Positions 41,776-49,553 of a stretch of DNA of 64,000 nucleotides are shown one piece after another. The notes beneath the pieces are model-generated. The model was not told where the DNA came from. It saw nothing but the letters and a program-made list of their open reading frames with translations, and did not search any database. The translations under genes were made by a program, and so were the position numbers. The stretch is from CAZPRY01 sp964589175 (GTDB taxonomy: Bacteria; Fidelibacterota; UBA2242). Each line of letters starts with the position of its first letter. Within the stretch, counting starts at the first letter, position 1. The stretch is taken from contig CAZPRY010000013.1 in assembly GCA_964589175.1 (NCBI GenBank), forward strand, positions 29,178-93,177, given 5' to 3'.

Positions 41776-42522
41776 ATGAATGCTTCCTCAATTTCTATTT
41801 TAGTATCTGTCCTTATTTCCCTGGTTTCATTTATCGGCGCACTGACATTTGTTCTGAATGAAAAAGTTCTGAATAAAATTGTCACCTTGCTGATCGGCTT
41901 CGCCGCCGGGACCTTAATCGGCGGCGCATTTCTGCACCTGATCCCGGAAGCCCTGGAAGGCTACTCTTCCACAGAAGTAATCTTCCTGCTGTTCCTGGGT
42001 GGTTTCGTTTTCTTCTTTCTAATGGAAAGGTTCATGCATTGGCGGCATTGCCACAAAACCATCGACTGTGATATCCACCCCTTCGGCGCATTGAATCTTT
42101 TCGGGGGCGCAATTCATAATATCACCGACGGTATGGTTATCGCCGGTACTTTTTTTATCAATTTCCAGACCGGAATCGCCGCTGCATTTGCTATAATCGC
42201 CCACAAAATTCCACACGAAATGGGCGACATTGCGGTACTGCTGCGCAGTAATTACTCTAAAAAGCGCGCCGTGCTGTATAACTATATCTCCGACCTCTTC
42301 ATTGTCGTCGGCACCGTGATCGGCCTCCTGCTGGTCGAACAAATCGAAAACATGGGCATCATACTCTCGGCTGTTTCGGCCGGCGGATTTGTTTACGTTG
42401 CCGCCTCGGACCTGATCCCCATGATTCATCAGAACAAAAATCAGAAGGAATCCAATATCGCCTTCCTGTTTTTCGTGCTGGGCCTGGCCTTCATGTGGCT
42501 GAACAAACGGTTCATGGCCTGA
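41776..42522 (+). CDS. ZIP family metal transporter
   Basis: A 248-residue inner-membrane protein with about eight helices. The diagnostic metal-binding helices read GGAIHNITDGMVIA and AFAIIAHKIPHEMGDIAVLL (conserved H-N-x-x-D-G and H-x-x-P-H-E). A His-rich loop (MHWRHCHKTIDCDIHP) follows helix three. It imports zinc or a related divalent ion. Its stop lies 10 nt upstream of the Smr-like gene, suggesting co-transcription. Confidence 0.94.
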   Translation: MNASSISILVSVLISLVSFIGALTFVLNEKVLNKIVTLLIGFAAGTLIGGAFLHLIPEALEGYSSTEVIFLLFLGGFVFFFLMERFMHWRHCHKTIDCDIHPFGALNLFGGAIHNITDGMVIAGTFFINFQTGIAAAFAIIAHKIPHEMGDIAVLLRSNYSKKRAVLYNYISDLFIVVGTVIGLLLVEQIENMGIILSAVSAGGFVYVAASDLIPMIHQNKNQKESNIAFLFFVLGLAFMWLNKRFMA

Positions 42523-42532
42523 TTGGCTGCGC

Positions 42533-42979
42533 ATGCTATCCTGCCCAGTCTGTGGTAATCCGATCGAGGATCAAAAGCTTTGCCCGTATTGCAGCAGCCA
42601 CATCCATTCCGGAAATCAATCGAAATCACCGCCGGTGAGATATGTCGTTCTCAATCTCGAAGAGGGTATGCCGTTCGTAGAGGAAGCCCGCCTGCGCATG
42701 CGTCGTGAAATCAACGAATTACGCTCCCGCGGAACGAAACTGATCAAGATTATTCACGGCTATGGCTCGGGCGGAGTTGGCGGCAAACTTCGCCCCGCCC
42801 TTCGAACTACCCTCGGCAAACTCAGAAATCAAGGCAGTATCGAGGAATACGTACCCGGCGAGAAATTCGATCGCCAGTCCGAAACCGGTCGGCGCTTGTT
42901 GCACGACTTCCCACAGCTGAAACGCGATCCGGACACGAAACGTCCGAACGCCGGTATCACCTGGGTACGCGTGAATTAG
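42533..42979 (+). CDS. zinc-ribbon protein with Smr-like domain
   Basis: A 148-residue protein: N-terminal four-Cys zinc ribbon (MLSCPVCGNPIEDQKLCPYC, residues 1-20), then an Smr/MutS2-C-like domain (about 35-105) with VVLNLEEGMPFVEEARLRMR and IKIIHGYGSGGVGGKLR. The HGYGSG loop matches the Smr signature HGxGxG, associated with nucleic-acid nicking or binding. The C-terminal tail ends NAGITWVRV. Small Smr proteins may act in RNA quality control or DNA repair. Follows the ZIP gene by 10 nt. Confidence 0.85.
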   Translation: MLSCPVCGNPIEDQKLCPYCSSHIHSGNQSKSPPVRYVVLNLEEGMPFVEEARLRMRREINELRSRGTKLIKIIHGYGSGGVGGKLRPALRTTLGKLRNQGSIEEYVPGEKFDRQSETGRRLLHDFPQLKRDPDTKRPNAGITWVRVN

Positions 42980-43005
42980 AATTCAGGAGATGTTTGGTTG
43001 GCATA

Positions 43006-43911
43006 TCAGCGCACGCGGGGACGGTCGGTGCATGGAACAATATTCACCTGGCAGTTGCGTATAATGCTTTCAATATCAGTGCGGATCGCACAAATATCCC
43101 GCGTGACTTCACCCATGGATTTTTCCGGATCGAATTCCAGGTACAGATCGATAAAGATGAACATGCCCGAGCGGCGCGAACGGATATCGTGCAGCATCGC
43201 GTAGGCATCGAAATGCTTGGCAAGAATCCCCAGGATTCCGGTCTGCAGCGATTCCTCCAGGGTACGATCCATCAGGTTGTCCATCGACGAAGAGAACAGT
43301 GAGTAGGCCGAATAGAAAAGAAAACCGCTCAGGATAATCGCCCCGGCTGGATCGATAAAACTCGCCCAGGCGTATTGCCTGAAGATGAGGCCGAAACAGA
43401 GGGAAGCCGTTACGCTCACGTCATTGACGACATTCCCGCGATACAGTTTTAACTGCCCCTCGATGATGGGTGACGGAGATTCCCTGAAGATTCGCCGGTA
43501 GCGGTTCCACTGCCAGCCGTTGATCCCAATCCCAGCCGCGTTAGCAACGACGGCAAGGATGACGCCCACGCCCGTCAGGGCCTCGGGGTGGATGATTCCC
43601 TGGTAGGCATTGAAAAGAATGACCAGAATGGAAATGCCCAGGATCGCGGCCATAACCAGGCTCGAAAATCCCTCCAGTTTGCCGTAGCCGTAGTTATAGC
43701 GCAGATCGCTTCCTTTGGAAACCTTGCGGATCGCCACGTAAGAAAAAAAGACCGCGACGATTTCGCTGCCGTTCTGGAAGACATCGGTAAGGATAATGAG
43801 GGAATTGGAAAAAATGGCTGCTACGATCGTGGGAACAATGGAAATCACACCGATCATCAGGCTGACAAATATCGCTTTTTCCTTCTGCTTGAAGGTCACC
43901 ATCTCGCTCAT
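43006..43911 (-). CDS. cation diffusion facilitator-like transporter, atypical metal site
   Basis: About 300 residues with six helices and a C-terminal ferredoxin-like cytoplasmic domain (LHDIRSRRSGMFIFIDLYLEF), the CDF architecture. The usual metal-binding pairs are altered: helix 2 reads ILTDVFQNGSEIV and helix 5 RGNVVNDVSVT, so the standard His positions are Gln/Asn while some Asp remain. The specificity may therefore be changed (Fe, Mn or another ion) or transport lost. ATG 43911 follows GAGAG; GTG 43917 is an alternative. Last gene of a leftward cluster, 3-9 nt after the PrsW-like gene. Confidence 0.82.
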   Translation of the reverse strand: MSEMVTFKQKEKAIFVSLMIGVISIVPTIVAAIFSNSLIILTDVFQNGSEIVAVFFSYVAIRKVSKGSDLRYNYGYGKLEGFSSLVMAAILGISILVILFNAYQGIIHPEALTGVGVILAVVANAAGIGINGWQWNRYRRIFRESPSPIIEGQLKLYRGNVVNDVSVTASLCFGLIFRQYAWASFIDPAGAIILSGFLFYSAYSLFSSSMDNLMDRTLEESLQTGILGILAKHFDAYAMLHDIRSRRSGMFIFIDLYLEFDPEKSMGEVTRDICAIRTDIESIIRNCQVNIVPCTDRPRVR

Positions 43912-43920
43912 CGGCACTCT

Positions 43921-44943
43921 CTACTGTTTTTGCAGATAATACAGTTGCCACAAATCGCGCGGGCTCATACGCAGCAGCGGCGCAATTGCTAAATTTCCGA
44001 TTTTTCCAATATTGCGACCCAATGCATTCATCTCGGTAAACTTGCTTTCGATATCCGGGGCCGGGTCGATTACGAAACCCTGCTCGCGCATCATTAAAAG
44101 CGCCTTGGCGCGCGCCGCCAACTCCATGTAAATTTGAATATAACAAAACATATCGACCACCGTTTCGACCGGGAAGCGCTCACGTAGGGCATAAACATAG
44201 TGACCGGCTTTAGTGTCGCTGAACTGGCCTTTGCGGATGGCATTCAGCAATTCGACATGTTCCTCGAGGCCCTCATCCATCCACTGACGCAGAGAATTCT
44301 CACTGCGGTTAAAGATGAAACTGATCAGCAACGGCAGCAAAATCAACTGCGCCAGCATCTGGTACTCGGGCGCCAGAAAATTCAACTGCAACATGCTGTT
44401 GAACAGGGCATGGATGGCCACAGCCGCTGCCAGCCCGGGCAATAGATTTGTGAATGTCTCGCGGCCGTAGCGTTCCTGCCAATAGGTCGTCACAATCATC
44501 AGGATCGCCGTCGCGCCGCCGTGCATAACCGCCGTCCCCAGTCCGCGAATGATCCAGACCAGTAGATTGGATTCATCCAGTGCAAACAGGTAGTAGATAT
44601 TTTCTGTGATGGCGAAGCCAGTACCGGCGGCGAATCCGATAATGGCGCCGTCCACCATAAAGCCGATCCGTTTCTGCCGGAAAAGCAGGTACGGGTAAAG
44701 CGCCTTAAGCAGTTCTTCGATAACCGGGGCAAACAAGACCGCCAGCAGCCAGCCGCCGCCAAGAAACAGGTAACCCACGTTTTGGTTCAGGAACAGCGCC
44801 AGCAGCGCCGCAAGGCTGCCGGACAGGATCCCGAATCCCAGCATAACAGGCTTGACAAGTTTGTAACTGTCCAGGAAGCGGAGTCCGCCCAGAAATAATA
44901 TGACGGGCAACAGGCTTACGACAATTTTCCCGAAGACCATCAT
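43921..44943 (-). CDS. PrsW-family intramembrane metalloprotease
   Basis: A 340-residue membrane protein. Residues about 1-215 carry eight or so helices with the PrsW motifs in order: APVIEELLKALYPY (EExxK), FAAGTGFAITENIYYL (ExxxN), GTAVMHGGATAI (His) and AIHALFNSML (HxxxN). These are the predicted zinc-protease residues of the PrsW/CPBP type. The 120-residue cytoplasmic tail (NALGRNIGKIGNLAIAPLLR) is predicted helical and not recognised. It overlaps the upstream protease-barrel gene by 4 nt and is followed at once by the CDF gene, so the products probably act together. PrsW proteins cut membrane anti-sigma factors or modify lipid-linked substrates elsewhere. Confidence 0.88.
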   Translation of the reverse strand: MMVFGKIVVSLLPVILFLGGLRFLDSYKLVKPVMLGFGILSGSLAALLALFLNQNVGYLFLGGGWLLAVLFAPVIEELLKALYPYLLFRQKRIGFMVDGAIIGFAAGTGFAITENIYYLFALDESNLLVWIIRGLGTAVMHGGATAILMIVTTYWQERYGRETFTNLLPGLAAAVAIHALFNSMLQLNFLAPEYQMLAQLILLPLLISFIFNRSENSLRQWMDEGLEEHVELLNAIRKGQFSDTKAGHYVYALRERFPVETVVDMFCYIQIYMELAARAKALLMMREQGFVIDPAPDIESKFTEMNALGRNIGKIGNLAIAPLLRMSPRDLWQLYYLQKQ

Positions 44944-47906
44944 AATATTTTGAGGGAAATCATAACCTCGTTATTCGGTTTGCGGCCGTCTTCGAAAGAT
45001 TGAGCATAGCCGAACGAGAGGGTCGTTTTGAAGAGCGAAAACAGCACGATCTGCATGTCCGCCTGGAAACCCAGGTTGTAGACCTCACGACGGCTCGGCG
45101 TGTCATCCAAATTCGTCATGAGTGCACCGCCAAACAGCGAACTTCGCAGCCAGCGGGGATAAGCGGACGGAAAGCCCAACTCATGAAAGCGCAGCGGCGG
45201 AAGATTCAGATCGCCGATGAATCGCAGAAAATTGGTACCGCCGATGCTGTTCAATTCCGCACCCGGAAAGCTGTAATACTCGCGGTAGCGTTTCTCGCTG
45301 CTGCGATCCACCCAGTTGTTGCCGAATCCGCCGAAATAGAAATTGGCGAACGGTTCATCGCGCTCCGGCGGCGAAAATCCGGCGGCGCTGCGCAGCCAGA
45401 AGCTGCTGTGATTGACCGGCAGGGCGATGCCGTAATCCGCCGTCAGAACCGTCCGTGGGAAAATGCGCCCGTTGACGTAATTGTTCAGAGAATACAGACT
45501 AAAGTCGTAGCCCTTCTCACCGTCAACTGCCCCTTGCGACCTCTCGACATATTCATACGTCAGGGTGGCGTTGCTGAAAAAGTAATGATCGAAGCTTGTC
45601 GCGATGTTCTGGTAATCCGGCAGGGTTTCCAGTCCGCCCCAGGCGCCCAGACGCAGGTTAACATCCATCTTGCGCGGCTCATCAAAAATCAGGTTGCGGT
45701 CATAACCCATACCCAGGAAATAGCCCTTGCGGCTGCTCTTGGTCGGCCCGAAGAGATCGTAAAAATCCGCCGGATTGTACTTGGCCAGGAATTCCCAGCG
45801 CCAGTGCCGCAGGGAGAGTTCCACATGAAGACGCTCTTTATTGGTCAGAGAATCACCGAAAGGCGAATAGGAAATCGTAGCAGCCAAACCATCATATCCG
45901 ATATCGTTGGTAATCTGAAAGAAATAGCCCAAGGCGGGACTATCCTTGTACCCTTCAACAACGGGGTAGGCAGCCGTCAGATGCAAATTTCGCAGACTTT
46001 TATACTTTCCCTTATAGACGATTTCACTCTCCAGATCGATATCGCCGGGATTCCCGGGATGCCAATCCGCAACCTGCGGAAATTTTTCATAAACCGATTG
46101 CCCCAGAAACCGAATCGCAGCCACATCCTGAATGGTCGTATCCGCGATCCATCCCGGTATAAATCCTTTGGATGTGTACTGATAGACGATCAGCGAATCC
46201 CGATTCAGCGGAAGCGGTTTGAAATAGCCCGTTTCAGCGTTGGTCATAATCGACATATCGTTCAGGTCAAAATCGTAACGATAGACATTGGATACGCCGG
46301 AATAGTATGAAGTGCCGTAGATATAGCGCCCATCCGGCGAGTATACGAAGTTGGCGGGTGAATTTGTCTGAAAGTCGAAAATTTCTTCGTAATCGCCTTT
46401 ATACTGCTCGAGATCAGCGATCTTAAAACGCACCAGCTTCTGGTTCCCATCCACGAATGTCAATGCGCCTGTCATGTACAGCCCATCGGGAGAGACGTCC
46501 AAATCATAGAGATCGGTACCATAGGGAAAAGCGTAGAGTGCTTTGTAATCCCTATACGGTGCCTGAATTTGAATCAGAGTTGAGACGCCATTGGCATGGC
46601 GAACACCATAGATAGTCTTGTCATTCGGATTCATCGCTAAATCACCGGCCCGCGAATCGGTAATCAGCCGACCCACTTTTCCGGTCGCGATATCTACGAC
46701 GTTCAGATCCCGATAACTGTAATTATCCGTCGTGAAAAAGAGTCGCTGCTCCTCCTTATCATAAAGCAAATTGGTCGTGTAATATGTGGATGCGCCTTTA
46801 ATCTCACACACTTTACGGCTCTCACCGCTCGTCAGGTCAATCGCAGCGATATGGGCAATCTGCCCGGGATATTTCACCCCGGTATACAGTATATTCTTGT
46901 CGGGATCGAGGAAAGACCGGGAGACGCTGCCAAGAATTTTATCCTTGAGGATCGGCCGGAATTCCGTCACCGGATTCTTACGGATACGTTCCATATTTTC
47001 GTTCTGCCACTTTTTCTCGAAGTCGATCCAGCGCGACCATTCATCCGATAGCAGAGCTGCGTACACCTGGCGGAACCGGCGTGAAAAGTAGCGCTCACTG
47101 CCCTGCCGGTAATTGATCCAGTCAATCAGTTTCTCCGGCCCGTATTGATTGGCGAGATAATTAAAGAAGCGGGCACCGTAGAGGTAGGAATTCGCACCTA
47201 CCTGGAAATCAATCGCGGTGCCTTCCGATTCCAGCCCCACCACATGGTAGAAGTAACTGGAGTCATGCACCATCGTGCGAAAGACCATTTCATCATAGGC
47301 TCCGAGGGCACGACCGATGCCCCCACTCATCCAGGTTTCCATAAATACGGCAATACCTTCGTGGTACCAGCGCGGCGCAAACTTGCGCGGCGTCGTCTGA
47401 TAAGCATACAGCATCGAGATCGGATTTTGTGCGGTTTGCTGGATTTTCGAACCGAATACCTTACGCCACAGGCGTTCACGATTGCTGCATTGGTCCATCG
47501 CGATCAGATGCACCTGTTCGTGATTCATTAACAGGTTCATCCGTTCGTTAGCCATCCCTGTTTCAAATACATACAGATATGGAGAGATGGAGATGAAGAT
47601 TAAATTGCGTGGAACGGCCGTCGCGCCACCATTGCACCAATCGCCGAAATCCTGCAAAAAAATAGTCACCGGTTCAGAGCGCCGCCAATGCCAGAAATCC
47701 TGATAATAGTATCGCGTATTGGTAAAACAGCGCGCCAGATGGGGAACGATATAGCCATGCGCATTACTGTAATAAATCAGATTCAGGTCCTCAGTCCGGA
47801 GTTGCTGAAGTTTCTGAGCTCTGGCGACATTCAGCCCAATGAGGGCCACTAAAATGAAGACAAAGAAATTACTTATAAATCGCCTGTCGACAATAAATAT
47901 CGTCAA
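44940..47906 (-). CDS. secreted HExxH peptidase with beta-propeller and outer-membrane barrel
   Basis: A 988-residue exported protein; signal peptide about 1-30. Residues 40-330 form a gluzincin-like peptidase (peptidase MA type): HEQVH at 129-133 and Glu183 in RWYHEGIAVFME as third zinc ligand. Residues about 340-640 hold TolB/WD40-like propeller blades (TGKVGRLITDSRAGDLAMNPND, SPDGRYIYGTSYYSG, each in the family style). Residues about 680-988 are beta-rich, ending with an aromatic strand (ISLKIL), as in outer-membrane barrels. The start is TTG with GAGGG 7 nt upstream. Lies 38 nt after the 12-residue-repeat gene and overlaps the PrsW gene. It likely degrades or processes a surface or periplasmic target, perhaps the repeat protein. 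Confidence 0.85.
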   Translation of the reverse strand: MTIFIVDRRFISNFFVFILVALIGLNVARAQKLQQLRTEDLNLIYYSNAHGYIVPHLARCFTNTRYYYQDFWHWRRSEPVTIFLQDFGDWCNGGATAVPRNLIFISISPYLYVFETGMANERMNLLMNHEQVHLIAMDQCSNRERLWRKVFGSKIQQTAQNPISMLYAYQTTPRKFAPRWYHEGIAVFMETWMSGGIGRALGAYDEMVFRTMVHDSSYFYHVVGLESEGTAIDFQVGANSYLYGARFFNYLANQYGPEKLIDWINYRQGSERYFSRRFRQVYAALLSDEWSRWIDFEKKWQNENMERIRKNPVTEFRPILKDKILGSVSRSFLDPDKNILYTGVKYPGQIAHIAAIDLTSGESRKVCEIKGASTYYTTNLLYDKEEQRLFFTTDNYSYRDLNVVDIATGKVGRLITDSRAGDLAMNPNDKTIYGVRHANGVSTLIQIQAPYRDYKALYAFPYGTDLYDLDVSPDGLYMTGALTFVDGNQKLVRFKIADLEQYKGDYEEIFDFQTNSPANFVYSPDGRYIYGTSYYSGVSNVYRYDFDLNDMSIMTNAETGYFKPLPLNRDSLIVYQYTSKGFIPGWIADTTIQDVAAIRFLGQSVYEKFPQVADWHPGNPGDIDLESEIVYKGKYKSLRNLHLTAAYPVVEGYKDSPALGYFFQITNDIGYDGLAATISYSPFGDSLTNKERLHVELSLRHWRWEFLAKYNPADFYDLFGPTKSSRKGYFLGMGYDRNLIFDEPRKMDVNLRLGAWGGLETLPDYQNIATSFDHYFFSNATLTYEYVERSQGAVDGEKGYDFSLYSLNNYVNGRIFPRTVLTADYGIALPVNHSSFWLRSAAGFSPPERDEPFANFYFGGFGNNWVDRSSEKRYREYYSFPGAELNSIGGTNFLRFIGDLNLPPLRFHELGFPSAYPRWLRSSLFGGALMTNLDDTPSRREVYNLGFQADMQIVLFSLFKTTLSFGYAQSFEDGRKPNNEVMISLKIL

Positions 47907-47944
47907 TTTTTTGCCCTCACTTAATCCTGACGGAAATGGATGAT

Positions 47945-49171
47945 TTAGGGTTCTATCAAGTTTTGGAAATCTTTACTCTCTACCAGACTCTGGAAATCCT
48001 GGCTCGTGAGCACCTCTTGGAGATGCTGAAAATCCTGACCTTTTAACACTTCCTGAAGATACCCAAAATCCTGGCCTTTTAAGACTTCCTGGAGATGCTG
48101 GATATCCTGGCCTTTTAAGACTTCCTGGAGATGCTGGAAATCCTGACCCTTCAAGGCTTCCTGCAAATGCTGAAAATCCTGGCCCTTCAAGGCTTCCTGT
48201 AAATGCTGGAAATCCTGCCCCTTTAAAGCTTCCTGCAAATGCTGGAAATCCTGCCCTTTCAAGGCTCCCTGAAGATGCTCGAAATCCTGGCCTTTCAATA
48301 CTTCCTGAAGATGCTGGAAATCCTGGCCTTTCATAACCTCCTGAAGATGCTGGAAATCCTGACTCGTCAACACTTCCTGAAGATGTTGAAAATCCTGACC
48401 TTTCACAACCTCCTGCAGATGTTGAAAATCCTGGCCTTTCAAGACCTCCTGGAGATGCTGGATATCCTGACCTTTTAAGACTTCCTGGAATTGCTGGAAA
48501 TCCTGGCCTTTCAAGACTTCCTGAAGATGCTGGAAATCCTGGCCTTTCACAACTTCCTGGAGATGCTGGAAATCCTGGCCCTTTAAAACTTCCTGGAGAT
48601 GCTGAAAATCCTGGCCTTTCACAACTTCCTGAAAATGCTGGAAATCCTGACCCTTTAAAACTTCCTGAAGCTGCTGAAAATCCTGGTTGTACTTGAATGC
48701 TTGGGGACTGCTTTTTAGGACTTCCTGAAGATGCTGAAAATCCTGGCTCTTCACGACTTCCTGGAAATGCTGGAAATCCTGGCCTTTTAAGACTTCCTGA
48801 AGCTGCTGGAAATCCTGATTCGTCAATCCTTCCTGGAGCTGCTGGAAATCCTGATTCTTCTGTACTGACGCGGCAAGCTTTTCAAATCTATCCGGATCTT
48901 TCAATATTGCCCGAAATTTTTCATCTTTAAGCAAATTCTGGAATTCCGCGCTCTGCACGAATTGGGTTACTCCAGGATTGTCGCATTTAATATCTTTTAT
49001 TGTCATCTGCTTCCCGCGAAAGCGGTCCACCTTTTCGACATTGCCGATTGTGCCGGCCAGCTCGTTTGTGGCTGGCGGCGGAAAGATATGGAAAACGCGC
49101 AATATCACCATAACCACGACGATGACACCGATAACTACCAGCCATACGGATCTCTTGGATAACTTCGACAT
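47945..49171 (-). CDS. membrane-anchored protein with ~24 tandem 12-residue repeats
   Basis: A 408-residue protein. ATG 49171 (AAAGGGGTGA upstream) begins MSKLSKRSVWLVVIGVIVVV, a single membrane anchor; the longer start 49204 lacks support. After a linker with diverged units (AEFQNLLKDEKFRAILKDP) come about 24 copies of QDFQHLQEVLKG, broken once by SSPQAFKYN. The last units diverge (QDFQSLVES, KDFQNLIEP). Repeats are amphipathic, hydrophobic at F3, L6 and V9/L10, and probably helical. They resemble x-F-x-x-L 12-residue repeats seen in scattered secreted proteins. Without Cys or catalytic residues, a scaffold, adhesin or length-measuring role is possible. Heads the protease/PrsW/CDF cluster. 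Confidence 0.85.
   Translation of the reverse strand: MSKLSKRSVWLVVIGVIVVVMVILRVFHIFPPPATNELAGTIGNVEKVDRFRGKQMTIKDIKCDNPGVTQFVQSAEFQNLLKDEKFRAILKDPDRFEKLAASVQKNQDFQQLQEGLTNQDFQQLQEVLKGQDFQHFQEVVKSQDFQHLQEVLKSSPQAFKYNQDFQQLQEVLKGQDFQHFQEVVKGQDFQHLQEVLKGQDFQHLQEVVKGQDFQHLQEVLKGQDFQQFQEVLKGQDIQHLQEVLKGQDFQHLQEVVKGQDFQHLQEVLTSQDFQHLQEVMKGQDFQHLQEVLKGQDFEHLQGALKGQDFQHLQEALKGQDFQHLQEALKGQDFQHLQEALKGQDFQHLQEVLKGQDIQHLQEVLKGQDFGYLQEVLKGQDFQHLQEVLTSQDFQSLVESKDFQNLIEP
47948..48853 (-). repeat. 36-bp tandem repeat array within the gene
   Basis: About 24 direct units of 36 nt (core QDFQHLQEVLKG). Neighbouring units differ mainly at third codon positions and at V/A and K/T sites, and groups of near-identical units (for example those coding QEALKG) show recent unit duplication. 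Copy number is likely variable between strains. Confidence 0.9.
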
Positions 49172-49553
49172 ATTCACCCCTTTAATTATACTTTCCCAAT
49201 TCATTCAGCGGTTTGTACAGTAACGCAGACCGCTCCAAAGCGGGCAACCATTCGAAAGCCTGCTGCTGGGCCAATTTTTGGACTCTCTCCCCGCTTTTGG
49301 GCTGATTCTCTTTTTCACTCTGAAATAATATCACCCGGCTGTGTCTTCAATCAGCAGGAATATAATCAGTCTTACATTCCTGCTAATACCTCATATAGAA
49401 TATAAGGCTTTCGTAGCATTATCAAAATGGCAATTTTGGAAAGTTCAAACAAGAATGTGCTTTAAAACAAAAAGATGTCTATGTCCGCACATATTTCTCG
49501 GATTCGCCGCCGTCTGATTTGTCGTGCTAAGTCATCTGAGAATGTTGAACGAT
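49172..49553. other. intergenic region upstream of repeat-protein operon
   Basis: 382 nt. Contains the hairpin at 49353-49384 and an AT-rich stretch (49385-49440); the operon promoter should be here. No gene. Confidence 0.5.
49353..49384. repeat. hairpin in intergenic region
   Basis: AGCAGGAAT (49353-49361) and ATTCCTGCT (49376-49384) form a perfect 9-bp stem with a 14-nt loop. No T-run. It lies 180-210 nt upstream of the repeat-protein gene and may be an operator or RNA element. Confidence 0.4.

Noticed and set aside
45000..46310. 436-codon plus-strand open frame opposite the protease-barrel gene
   Set aside because: Antisense shadow of a well-supported gene with family motifs; no independent ribosome site or domain.
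47948..48853. Regular 36-bp repeats that could look like a CRISPR array
   Set aside because: Units are directly adjacent without unique spacers and translate into an uninterrupted 12-residue protein repeat; no cas genes.
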